Assembly: GCA_051657745.1 (NCBI GenBank)
Contig: JBOFLG010000225.1
Span: forward strand, 1 to 16,130
Length of the DNA: 16,130 nt
Origin: JBOFLG01 sp051657745
GTDB taxonomy: Bacteria; Actinomycetota; Actinomycetes; Actinomycetales; Dermatophilaceae
Direction: 5' to 3'
Shown: positions 1-7,476 of the stretch, piece by piece
How the letters are laid out: every line of letters starts with the position of its first letter
Position numbering within the stretch: position 1 is the stretch's first letter
Made by a program: the position numbers and the translations under genes
The notes under the pieces: generated by a model
Databases searched by the model: none
What the model was told of the DNA's origin: nothing
Seen by the model: the letters and a program-made list of their open reading frames with translations, nothing else

Positions 1-1
1 G

Positions 2-400
2 GGCTCCGACGCCCCGGTGGCGTTTCATTGGACCAAGATCGACCCGACCGCCATTCCCCGACTGTGCGCACCGGCATCCGCTGACGACGCCACGCGGAAG
101 CGTGCCGGGCGAACCCCACGACCCACCGTCGGGCGGGCCCCCGGGCCCGGTCCGACCACCCTGAGGAGCGGAACCGGGCAGGCCGGGGAGGTGTACGTCG
201 TCGGCGTCGACCCGGCCTGGCAGGGCCGGGGCCTCGGTGGGCCCGTCACCCGACTCGGCTTGGCACACCTGGCCCGAGCGGGCTGTACCGAAGTGCAGCT
301 GTACGTCGATGGCGACAACGCCGCCGCACGGCGCACCTACGCCCGCCTCGGGCTTACCGACGTGTCGGTCGACGGTCAATACACCCCCACCAGTTCCTGA
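2..400 (+). CDS. mshD: Mycothiol synthase (MshD), C-terminal part; 5' end lies outside the window
   Basis: MshD acetylates the Cys-GlcN-Ins precursor with acetyl-CoA in the last step of mycothiol synthesis. The reading frame is open from base 2, so this is the 3' part of a longer gene; MshD usually has two GNAT domains and about 300 residues. Visible family landmarks are AFHWTKID near the 5' edge, then GEVYVVGVDPAWQGRGLG (acetyl-CoA binding loop QGRGLG), LYVDGDNAAARRTYARLGL and a terminal VDGQY. Between FHWTKID and GEVYVVGVDP there are roughly 47 Arg/Pro/Gly-rich residues (about bases 44-184), where family members I recall have about ten. This is either an unusual loop expansion or a sign of decay. 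ppk follows on the same strand. Confidence 0.8.
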   Translation, partial: GSDAPVAFHWTKIDPTAIPRLCAPASADDATRKRAGRTPRPTVGRAPGPGPTTLRSGTGQAGEVYVVGVDPAWQGRGLGGPVTRLGLAHLARAGCTEVQLYVDGDNAAARRTYARLGLTDVSVDGQYTPTSS

Positions 401-539
401 CAGGATTGTCCGTATGGATGCACACACCGGAGTCGAGACGGAGTTCGGGTCGGACTCCGCCGTTCCTTCTGGTGACCCCGCCGCCGCGCCGAGCGGAACC
501 GCCATCCGGGATGGTGCTGCTCCGGAGGGAGAGGGTTCG

Positions 540-2768
540 ATGCTCGGGGAAGTCTCGATCGCCAGTGCCTCGGCCACCGAGACCCGGCAGCAGCCCTCTC
601 GTGGCGCCAACGGTCGTTTCGTGCACGCCCCACCGATCGCGCCGAGCGAGGACGAGGAACTGCCGGACGACCGGTTCCTCGACCGCGAGATCTCCTGGCT
701 GCAGTTCAACGAACGGGTGCTTCAACTCGCCGCCGACGAGTCGGTGCCGCTGCTCGAGCGAGCCCGGTACCTGTCCATCTTCGCCTCGAACCTTGACGAG
801 TTCTTCATGGTGCGCGTCGCCGGCCTGAAGCGCCGCATCGCCACTGGGATCGCGGTGCGATCAGTGTCCCGGCTTGAGCCTCGGGAGGTGCTCGAACAGA
901 TATCGACGGTCGCCCACGAGCTGATGGTGCTGCATGCCCGCGTGTACGGCGAGCAAGTTCGGCCCGCGCTCGAGGCCGAAGGGGTGAGCATCGTCCGGTG
1001 GGACGAGCTCGCTCAGGTCGAGCGCGAGCGACTGGCGCGGGTCTTCGCGGAACGGTTGTTCCCGGTGCTCACCCCGCTCTCGGTCGACCCCGCTCACCCA
1101 TTCCCGTACATTTCGGGGCTTTCGCTCAACCTCGCCGTCATCCTGGTCAACCCCCGCACCGGCAAGGAGCACTTCGCCCGAATCAAGGTGCCACCGTTGC
1201 TGCCCCGGCTCATGCCGGTCGAGGCCAGGCCGGAGGAGTCGCCATTAGCCGATCTCTACGACGCTCGTTTCGTACCACTCGAGGATGTGATCGCGGCGCA
1301 CCTCGACGCACTCTTCCCAGGGATGGAGATCCGCGAACACTTTACCTTCCGAGTCACCCGTAACGAGGATTACGAGGTCGAGGAGGACGACGCCGAGAAC
1401 CTGCTCACCGCGCTTGAGCGGGAGTTGACCCGGCGCCGATTCGGCCCACCGGTGCGGCTCGAGGTCGAGGACGCGATCGATGACCACGTACTCGACCTCA
1501 TTGTGCGTGAGCTTGGCGTCGCCGCATCGGAGGTCTACCGGCTCCCGGCGCCCCTGGATCTGCGCGCTTTGAGCCTCGTCGCCGACCTAGAACGCTCCGA
1601 ACTGCATTTCGAGTCGTTCGTGCCGCGCACCAACGCTGATCTGGCGCCGACCGAGAGTGCAAACGCACGCGACATCCTCGCGGCGATCCGCAAGCAGGAC
1701 GTGCTCCTGCAGCACCCCTATGACTCGTTCTCAACGTCGGTGCAGCTACTGCTTGAGCAGGCTGCGGCAGATCCGCAGGTGCTCGCCATTAAGCAGACCC
1801 TCTACCGCACAAGTGGCGACAGCCCGATAATCGACGCTCTCATCGACGCCGCCGAGGCCGGCAAACAGGTGCTCGCCGTGGTCGAGATCAAGGCGCGTTT
1901 CGACGAACAGAACAACATCTCCTGGGCACGCAAACTTGAGCGCGCCGGGGTTCATGTCGTCTACGGCATTGTGGGCCTGAAGACGCACGCGAAGCTAAGT
2001 CTCGTCATCCGGCAGGAAGCCGAGGGGTTGAAGCGCTATTGCCACGTCGGCACCGGGAACTACAACCCGAAGACCGCCCGGCTCTATGAGGATCTCGGGC
2101 TACTCACCGGTGACTCTCAGGTCGGTGAAGACCTGTCCCGGCTATTTAACCAGTTGTCCGGAATTGCCCCTCGCAGCAAATTTCGTCGGCTGCTGGTGGC
2201 CCCGCGGTCAGTGCGATCAGGGCTCATCGGTCACATCAAGGACGAGATCGCGCACGAACGCGCCGAACCCGGTTCTGGGCACATCGCCCTCAAGGTCAAC
2301 TCGATCGTCGACGAACACCTTATCGACGCCCTCTACCGCGCATCTCAGGCCGGGGTGCGGGTGCAAATCTGGGTGCGGGGCATCTGCGCGGTGCGACCGG
2401 GCGTTCCGGGTCTGTCGGAGACGATCGCGGTGCGCAGCGTGCTCGGCCGGTTTCTCGAGCATTCTCGAGTGTTCTGGTTTGGCGGCGGTGGTGACCCGGT
2501 GGTCTACATCGGCAGCGCCGACCTCATGCATCGCAACCTCGACCGTCGCGTCGAGGCTCTGGTGCGGCTCACCGATCCGCGGCATGTGGAGGATCTCCGC
2601 TCGTTGCTCGCCCGTGGCATGGACGACCAGTACGCGCACTGGCGGCTCGGCCCCGACGGCCGCTGGACCCGGGCGCACCTGAACCACGACGGCACGGTGC
2701 TGGAGGATCTCCAGACCGCGCTGATTGAGATGCATGCCAAGCGCCGGCGCAAAGCCCGCCGCCGATGA
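540..2768 (+). CDS. ppk: Polyphosphate kinase PPK1
   Basis: PPK1 reversibly transfers the gamma-phosphate of ATP to inorganic polyphosphate through a phosphohistidine intermediate. From ATG 540 the protein has 742 residues. The N-terminal domain opens with LPDDRFLDREISWLQFNERVL (about residue 41) and continues with SNLDEFFMVRVAGLK. The two catalytic histidines are visible: H483 in GLKTHAK, followed by CHVGTGNYN, and H664 in SADLMHRNLDRR. They correspond to E. coli H435 and H592. Start choice: 540 is preceded by a purine-rich Shine-Dalgarno stretch (524-535), and third-position GC rises from about two thirds to about 80% there. ATG 414, with AGGA 8 bases upstream, is an in-frame alternative that would add 42 low-complexity residues. 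mshD lies just upstream and mutT1 just downstream. Proximity of ppk to pst genes is also known in Streptomyces. Confidence 0.95.
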   Translation: MLGEVSIASASATETRQQPSRGANGRFVHAPPIAPSEDEELPDDRFLDREISWLQFNERVLQLAADESVPLLERARYLSIFASNLDEFFMVRVAGLKRRIATGIAVRSVSRLEPREVLEQISTVAHELMVLHARVYGEQVRPALEAEGVSIVRWDELAQVERERLARVFAERLFPVLTPLSVDPAHPFPYISGLSLNLAVILVNPRTGKEHFARIKVPPLLPRLMPVEARPEESPLADLYDARFVPLEDVIAAHLDALFPGMEIREHFTFRVTRNEDYEVEEDDAENLLTALERELTRRRFGPPVRLEVEDAIDDHVLDLIVRELGVAASEVYRLPAPLDLRALSLVADLERSELHFESFVPRTNADLAPTESANARDILAAIRKQDVLLQHPYDSFSTSVQLLLEQAAADPQVLAIKQTLYRTSGDSPIIDALIDAAEAGKQVLAVVEIKARFDEQNNISWARKLERAGVHVVYGIVGLKTHAKLSLVIRQEAEGLKRYCHVGTGNYNPKTARLYEDLGLLTGDSQVGEDLSRLFNQLSGIAPRSKFRRLLVAPRSVRSGLIGHIKDEIAHERAEPGSGHIALKVNSIVDEHLIDALYRASQAGVRVQIWVRGICAVRPGVPGLSETIAVRSVLGRFLEHSRVFWFGGGGDPVVYIGSADLMHRNLDRRVEALVRLTDPRHVEDLRSLLARGMDDQYAHWRLGPDGRWTRAHLNHDGTVLEDLQTALIEMHAKRRRKARRR

Positions 2769-2786
2769 CGACCGACCCAGGCGGCG

Positions 2787-2873
2787 GCTTTTCCGCCCCA
2801 TCCGGGAAGTGCACGGTTCGCACGGGTTGTTTTGCCTTGTCAACTGACGTGTTTCGGGATGGGGCGGAAAAGC
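2787..2873. repeat. 17-bp perfect inverted repeat between ppk and mutT1
   Basis: The arms 2787-2803 (GCTTTTCCGCCCCATCC) and 2857-2873 are exact reverse complements separated by 53 bases. They lie inside the 106-base gap between the ppk stop and the first mutT1 start codon. The right arm ends one base before GTG 2875 and contains the purine-rich stretch that would serve as its ribosome binding site. In a ppk-mutT1 transcript the structure could act as a terminator or hide that site. No flanking target duplication is visible, so a transposon origin is not supported. Confidence 0.75.
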
Positions 2874-2874
2874 A

Positions 2875-3897
2875 GTGACGGGGCGGCGAGGCGGCGGCAG
2901 TGCCGTGACGATCAGGGCTGCTGGCACCGTCCCGTGGCGAGTGCGCGACGACGTACTCCAGGTCGCGCTCGTGCACCGGCCGCGGCACCACGACTGGGCT
3001 TGGCCCAAGGGCAAACTCGAGCCCGGCGAAGACTGGCCCACCGCTGCCGCCCGAGAGACCGCTGAGGAGACCGGTCGAACCGTGCGCCTCGGACCACCGC
3101 TCCCGCAGGCTCGATACTCGGTGCTCGGTCGCGACGGCAGCCCGAACGAGAAGATCGTGCGGTACTGGTGTGCCGAGGTCGTCGGCCGCACCAGCGAGTC
3201 CGGCCCCGTCGCCGGATCCAGGGACGTCCTGGCATCCGGCGCCAGCGAGTCCAGTCCTGAAGTCGACGAAGTTGCCTGGCTCGATGTGACAGCCGCCCAC
3301 GACCGGTTGGACTACGCGCACGACCGTGACCAGTTGCTGGCCCTGGCGCAGCGGCATCACGCCGGGCGGCTTGCCACCTGGCCACTCGTACTGGTGCGGC
3401 ACGCCCATGCGGTAGCCCGTGGTGCGTGGTCCCGCAACGACGACCTTCGACCGCTCGACCGCGCCGGCTATCGGCGAGCACAGGCGCTCGCGCCACTGCT
3501 CGCCGCGTACCGCATCTCCCGGCTGGTCAGTTCGCCGGCCGAGCGCTGTACCGCGACCCTCGGGCCGTACGCCACGTCATCCGGATGTCGTGTGCGAACC
3601 CGAGACGGACTGTCCGAGAACGGGTTCGGCGCCGCTCCAGAAGCACCTGAACGGCAACTGCTGCGACTACTTGACCGAGGGGAACCTGCTGCGCTGTGCA
3701 CCCACGGGCCGGTGCTTCCCGCGCTGCTCGACGCTCTCAGCCTGCGCCTCGACGGGGTCGCGCCCACCGACGCCGCAACCACGGATGCCGCCCGGCAGGC
3801 GCGCCTGGTCAAGGGTGAGGCGTTCGTGTGTCACGTCGCCGGTCGCGGCTCCGACGCCCAGGTCGTGGCCGTCGAGCGCCACCTCCCGTGCCGGTAA
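2875..3897 (+). CDS. mutT1: MutT1-like Nudix hydrolase fused to a histidine phosphatase domain
   Basis: The 340 residues combine two domains, as in mycobacterial MutT1, which hydrolyses 8-oxo-GTP/8-oxo-dGTP and diadenosine polyphosphates. The Nudix domain (about residues 11-160) carries the box G46KLEPGE52, R60E61, E64E65 and G67; a Thr sits where a hydrophobic residue usually follows RE. The second domain (about 170-330) is of the SixA/phosphoglycerate-mutase type: R175-H176 in LVRHAHA, R224 in SPAERC, and H277 in CTHGP. A 17-residue segment inside the Nudix domain (bases 3202-3252) looks like an in-frame insertion. GTG 2875 is used; GTG 2905 is an alternative. The gene follows ppk directly, an arrangement also found in Mycobacterium, and converges on the kinase gene. 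Confidence 0.88.
   Translation: MTGRRGGGSAVTIRAAGTVPWRVRDDVLQVALVHRPRHHDWAWPKGKLEPGEDWPTAAARETAEETGRTVRLGPPLPQARYSVLGRDGSPNEKIVRYWCAEVVGRTSESGPVAGSRDVLASGASESSPEVDEVAWLDVTAAHDRLDYAHDRDQLLALAQRHHAGRLATWPLVLVRHAHAVARGAWSRNDDLRPLDRAGYRRAQALAPLLAAYRISRLVSSPAERCTATLGPYATSSGCRVRTRDGLSENGFGAAPEAPERQLLRLLDRGEPAALCTHGPVLPALLDALSLRLDGVAPTDAATTDAARQARLVKGEAFVCHVAGRGSDAQVVAVERHLPCR
3191..3252. repeat. Small palindromic insertion flanked by 11-bp direct repeats, inside mutT1
   Basis: CCAGCGAGTCC occurs at 3191-3201 and again at 3242-3252. Between the copies lies a near-perfect hairpin, 3211-3240: GCCGGATCCAGG, a five-base loop, and the complementary arm with one extra base. Deleting one repeat copy plus the palindrome removes 51 bases (17 codons) and keeps the frame. 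The shortened protein segment then has the same length as my recollection of M. tuberculosis MutT1 in this region. This suggests an insertion with target duplication, or a hairpin-templated expansion. Confidence 0.6.
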
Positions 3898-4042
3898 GTG
3901 GCCAGCGCCACGTGCCTCACCTGCCCGCGGCCCAGGCACCTGCACAGGCTCGGGTGCTCACCGGCGACGCGCAAATCTCCGCCGACCCTGGCCAGTGGAC
4001 CGTCGTCGAGGCTCTGCCGCTGGCCTGAGACCTGCATACGGC

Positions 4043-4076
4043 GAACTCCCCGACCCGACAGCCGCATGTCGAGTTC
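4043..4076. terminator. Possible bidirectional terminator between convergent genes
   Basis: GAACTC (4043-4048) and GAGTTC (4071-4076) are complementary. The stem extends by GAC/GTC if three bases bulge out. The hairpin lies in the 195-base gap between the ends of mutT1 (plus) and the kinase gene (minus), where a shared terminator is expected. A shorter hairpin, 3898-3911 (GTGGC/GCCAC), follows the mutT1 stop directly, and CCCCG/CGGGG (4082-4086/4096-4100) spans the kinase stop. None has a clear T-run. I see no gene in this gap. Confidence 0.3.
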
Positions 4077-4092
4077 TGACGCCCCGACAGCC

Positions 4093-6369
4093 TTACGGGG
4101 GATTCAGGATCGGTCGCAGCACATCCAGCGTGGGCTTCTCCCACATCCGTGTGGTGGGGTCGTAGAGGCCACCGATGGGCCGGGCGAGCGTGAGGGACGA
4201 GTAGGCGAAGGAGATCTCGTGCTTGTCGAGGTAGGCGACCAGGCTCCGTACCCACTGCTGGTCCTTGGTGGTCTTGTCCAGCGTGCCGAATCCACCGATC
4301 ATCACCGGCGCCTTTCCGGATTCGACGAGAAAACCCCAGTTTCTCCGCCAGACCTCCGGGAGGTTCGCCGGATACCGGGAGTCCCGGAACCATGGCTGCT
4401 CGAACACCGTGCTCGGGAAGTCGTGGGCGGCGTAGACCAGCCGGCCCGGCACCTTCAGCCGCACCGGGACGACGTCCGCCGCAGACAAGTCGCTTCCCCA
4501 CCAGGTAGATACTCCCTCGGCATTGGTCTCGACGCCCTGCACCACGATCAACCAGTCGGGGTTGACCGCAAGGATCGCGTCGCCGGCCCGGGTCGCGGCG
4601 CCCGCCCAGTCGTACCGCTTGTCACCACACCCCCAGCACGCGGTGCCGCGCGGCTCGTCGTGCAGGTCCGCGCCGATTACCGTGGGGACGCCGCGGAAGC
4701 GCTGCGCCAGCCTCACCCAGTCCTTGATCCATCCCGCCTCATCAAGCTTCTTGCTGTACCAAAGCCCGCCTTGATCAGACGCGTCAGCGCCTTGACGGGC
4801 CAGCAGGACACGGAGACTGTGCCGGCCAGCCGACCGCACCACCTCGTCGATGGTCTCCTCCCCGGTGCGCCCGACAAGCCGAGGGTTCACGCTGGCATCA
4901 ACGCCTGACGAGCGGGTGCTCAGACAGGCGTTGGTGTACAGCAGCCGGATCATCGTGAACCCTTTGCTGCGGACCTGGGTCAAGAAATTGTCGAGGCTGA
5001 CTCCCTCCAGACCAAGGAGCACACACTCCGGTCCATCAAGACCGAGCCAGTTCACCCCGGACAACTGGACCGGTTGACCCGCCGAGTCAACGATCGCGGC
5101 CCCGTCAGTGGCGAGCGGGCCGACCTCCCCGTCGAGATCGGCGCCACCGGTCGGCGCTGGCCCAGCGTCCGTCGCTACCGGCGCCGGAGACACGCCACTA
5201 CGTGGCCCGCCATTTGGGCCTCCCAGCCACGCGGCCGTCGCCCCGACCCCGGCGAGCACCACGGCGGCAACGGCGGCAGACACCACCAGCAGCCGACGCC
5301 GACCCGGACGACCTGGACTACCAGTGTGCGCGCCGTTCGCGGGTGACCACCGTCGCCCGGATGACCCGGACGACCGGACTGTCACTGCCCGAGAACGGCG
5401 GGACTGAGACTGCGACGAGCCCTCCGCCCCCTCGCTCCCGGACACCTGCCCGTCGCGTGCGACCGCTGCCAAGCCCTCGAGGACCGGTTCGACAGCCTCC
5501 CGCCACGCGGCTGCGTCGGCGGGGCGCTGGGCCGGGTCCTCGGCGAGGCACCGATCGATCACGGCGAGGTCACCACGACGAAGACGACCGCGTGCTGCGT
5601 CCGAGAGCACTGGCGACCCGGACGCCGCCGCGACCAGGACAGCGGTCGCGGCATAGAGATCCGCCCGTGGCGTGACCTGCGTGGTGGCCCGCATCTGCTC
5701 CGGCGCGCTGTAGCCGGGAGTTCCTGACCCGACGGTGAGGTTGGTCTGATGCGAGGCGCGAGCCAACCCGAAGTCCGCCAGGACCAGAGTCTCGTCGGCT
5801 CCGAACAACTCGGACTGAGACTGCGAGGAACCGGAGAGCTCGCCGAGTGCACCCACCGCCCCGGCGTTCGACGGGTCGGCACCGCGAGCGACGAGCGTCT
5901 GCACATCGGCGGAACCGCCGCGGATTAGCAGGTTGGACGGGGTGACGTCCCGGTGGGTGACTCCGTGTTGGTGAATGACCTGCAAACACGCCGTGAGCTC
6001 GTCGGCCAGCCGGCGCAGCATCGGCGCATCGACCGGATCACATGAGCCGTTCAGCCGGGCGCCTAGTGACCCGCGCGGGAAGTACTCGAGCACCAGGTAC
6101 GGCCGCCCGTCTTCCTCCGCGATGTCGTGCACGGCGACAAGCCGTTGCGCCGCCCGCGGGTCAGCTGCGAGCCGCCGCAGCACCCGCGCCTCCCCGACGA
6201 AGCGCTCTCTCAACTCCGGGTCGAAACTGTGGTTGTCGGCAAGAACCTTGAGGGCAACCGGAGCGTCCAGCGCGGCGTCGTAGGCGAGGAGCACCGACGC
6301 AAAGGCGCCGTTGCCGATGAAGCCGATCACCTCGAATCGGCCGAACGTCTGTTTCACCACACGTTGCAT
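4093..6369 (-). CDS. Transmembrane Ser/Thr protein kinase with a degenerate GH5 (cellulase-like) ectodomain
   Basis: The protein has 758 residues from ATG 6369. The kinase domain (about 9-300) has GNGAFASV (19-26), K41, E60 of helix C, H139-R140-D141 with N146, D199-F200-G201 and APE 222-224. HRDVTPSN carries Thr in place of the usual Lys. Some 40 extra residues separate N146 from DFG. A Ser/Arg-rich linker (301-357) leads to one membrane helix (about 359-382), so the rest should be outside the cell. Residues about 423-758 match the GH5 catalytic domain of Acidothermus E1 endoglucanase as I recall it: GVNWLGL, IRLLY, GLWYS, GADLHDEP, ACWGCGD, VYAAHD. Acid/base E572, R475 and H649 remain. The nucleophile Glu is Gly693, and other active-site positions are changed (N to D571, H to Q526, Y to F651, W to Leu). 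It is probably a carbohydrate-binding sensor, not a hydrolase. ATG 6447 is an alternative start. Confidence 0.88.
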   Translation of the reverse strand: MQRVVKQTFGRFEVIGFIGNGAFASVLLAYDAALDAPVALKVLADNHSFDPELRERFVGEARVLRRLAADPRAAQRLVAVHDIAEEDGRPYLVLEYFPRGSLGARLNGSCDPVDAPMLRRLADELTACLQVIHQHGVTHRDVTPSNLLIRGGSADVQTLVARGADPSNAGAVGALGELSGSSQSQSELFGADETLVLADFGLARASHQTNLTVGSGTPGYSAPEQMRATTQVTPRADLYAATAVLVAAASGSPVLSDAARGRLRRGDLAVIDRCLAEDPAQRPADAAAWREAVEPVLEGLAAVARDGQVSGSEGAEGSSQSQSRRSRAVTVRSSGSSGRRWSPANGAHTGSPGRPGRRRLLVVSAAVAAVVLAGVGATAAWLGGPNGGPRSGVSPAPVATDAGPAPTGGADLDGEVGPLATDGAAIVDSAGQPVQLSGVNWLGLDGPECVLLGLEGVSLDNFLTQVRSKGFTMIRLLYTNACLSTRSSGVDASVNPRLVGRTGEETIDEVVRSAGRHSLRVLLARQGADASDQGGLWYSKKLDEAGWIKDWVRLAQRFRGVPTVIGADLHDEPRGTACWGCGDKRYDWAGAATRAGDAILAVNPDWLIVVQGVETNAEGVSTWWGSDLSAADVVPVRLKVPGRLVYAAHDFPSTVFEQPWFRDSRYPANLPEVWRRNWGFLVESGKAPVMIGGFGTLDKTTKDQQWVRSLVAYLDKHEISFAYSSLTLARPIGGLYDPTTRMWEKPTLDVLRPILNPP
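5401..5415. repeat. 15-bp direct repeat, copy 1 (kinase linker)
   Basis: GGACTGAGACTGCGA is identical to bases 5812-5826. On the coding strand it encodes the SSQSQS stretch in the linker between the kinase domain and the membrane helix (residues 318-323). Confidence 0.7.
5812..5826. repeat. 15-bp direct repeat, copy 2 (insert within the kinase domain)
   Basis: This is the same 15 bases as 5401-5415. Here they encode SSQSQS (residues 181-186) in the extra segment between the catalytic loop and DFG. Two identical copies in low-complexity parts of one gene suggest an internal duplication, and they may be a phosphorylation-prone motif. Confidence 0.7.
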
Positions 6370-6589
6370 CGTAGTTGCGCCGTCGAGTGTTCTGAGGCTG
6401 AGCGACGGCTGATGTTGTCCATCACGCGCCGACTCGGCCAGGACCATTGCTGCGGTGTGCGCGCACCCCGAGCGGATGCCGGCCGCGGCGTTCGTTCGGC
6501 GACTCCGGTGGCCCGGAGAGACCGCTCCCCCGGACCGAGCGGCCGGCCGCGCCAGGCCACCGCACCAGGCACGGGTGACGACGCGAACC

Positions 6590-6615
6590 GGCTCGGCAGG
6601 GAGCACTGCCGAGCC
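6590..6615 (-). terminator. Candidate terminator of the pst operon
   Basis: GGCTCGGCAG (6590-6599) and CTGCCGAGCC (6606-6615) form a perfect 10-bp stem with a 6-base loop, 61-86 bases downstream of the pstB stop. There is no T-run, which is common in actinobacteria. Its position in the 306-base gap between pstB and the kinase start (6370-6675) also argues against extending the kinase upstream to this point. I see no gene in that gap. Confidence 0.55.
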
Positions 6616-6675
6616 CGAGAACCCGCAGGAGTGAGGTGCGCCGGCGTCATCCGCCGTTGCGCGGGCACACCCTGG

Positions 6676-7455
6676 TCAGCCGAAACGGCCGGAGATGTAG
6701 TCCTCGGTGGCCTTGACGCTCGGGTTGCTGAAGATCTGCTGAGTGGTGTCCATCTCGACGAGCTCGCCCGGCATCCCGGTGGCCTCGAGGTTGAAGAATC
6801 CGGTGCGCTCCGAGACCCGGGCCGCCTGCTGCATGTTGTGGGTAACGATGACAACGGTGTACTCATCCTTGAGCTCGTTGATGAGATCCTCGATGGCGAG
6901 GGTCGAGATGGGGTCGAGAGCCGAACAGGGCTCGTCCATAAGAATAACCTCGGGCTGAACCGCGATGGCGCGCGCGATGCACAGGCGCTGCTGCTGCCCA
7001 CCCGACAGGCCGGACCCGGGCCGGTCGAGTCGGTCCTTGACCTCGGCCCACAGGTTCGCGCCGCGCAACGAACTCTCGAGCAACTCGTCGGCGGCCACCT
7101 TCGACAGCTTGGTCGCGTTCAGTCGCACCCCCGCCAGCACGTTCTCGCGGATCGACATCGTGGGGAACGGGTTCGGCCGCTGGAACACCATCCCGACCCG
7201 GCGTCGCACGTCGACCGGGTCGGTGTCCTTGGCGTAGATGCTGCGGTCGTCCATCAACACCTCGCCGGTGACGTGCGCGCCGGGGATGACCTCGTGCATC
7301 CGGTTGAGGGTGCGGAGCACGGTGGACTTTCCGCAGCCGGACGGCCCGATGAACGCGGTCACCGAACGGGGCTCGATGGTCATCGACACGTTCTTCACCG
7401 CGTGGAAGGAGCCGTAGAAGATGTCGAGGTTCTTGACGTCGATGCGGGTGGCCAT
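6676..7455 (-). CDS. pstB: Phosphate ABC transporter ATP-binding protein PstB
   Basis: PstB is the cytoplasmic ATPase that drives phosphate uptake through PstC and PstA. The 259 residues are of normal length. Walker A is GPSGCGKST (37-45), the Q-loop is in MVFQRPNPFPTMSIREN (about 89-104), the ABC signature is LSGGQQQR (150-157), Walker B is VILMDEP (170-176), and the switch histidine is H206 in VTHNMQQA. The FQRPNPFP stretch and the MQQAARVSERTGFF segment are characteristic of PstB rather than other ABC ATPases. It is the last gene of pstSCAB, starting 21 bases after the pstA stop, so co-transcription is likely. No phoU is present in the window. Confidence 0.97.
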   Translation of the reverse strand: MATRIDVKNLDIFYGSFHAVKNVSMTIEPRSVTAFIGPSGCGKSTVLRTLNRMHEVIPGAHVTGEVLMDDRSIYAKDTDPVDVRRRVGMVFQRPNPFPTMSIRENVLAGVRLNATKLSKVAADELLESSLRGANLWAEVKDRLDRPGSGLSGGQQQRLCIARAIAVQPEVILMDEPCSALDPISTLAIEDLINELKDEYTVVIVTHNMQQAARVSERTGFFNLEATGMPGELVEMDTTQQIFSNPSVKATEDYISGRFG

Positions 7456-7476
7456 GGGTGCCCGGTCTCTTTTCGG

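Noticed and set aside
237..539. Upstream extension of ppk to 237
   Set aside because: It overlaps the mshD coding end in another frame and the residues have no PPK features; 540 or 414 are better starts.
2787..2873. MITE or insertion-sequence remnant bounded by the 17-bp inverted repeat
   Set aside because: No target-site duplication flanks the arms and there is no transposase fragment; a regulatory or terminator role fits as well.
2217..3191. Minus-strand open frame of 324 codons
   Set aside because: It is antisense to ppk and mutT1 and low in recognisable features.
6370..6606. N-terminal extension of the kinase by 79 residues
   Set aside because: The added residues are Arg/Ala-rich without kinase features, and the extension would start inside the hairpin proposed as the pst terminator.
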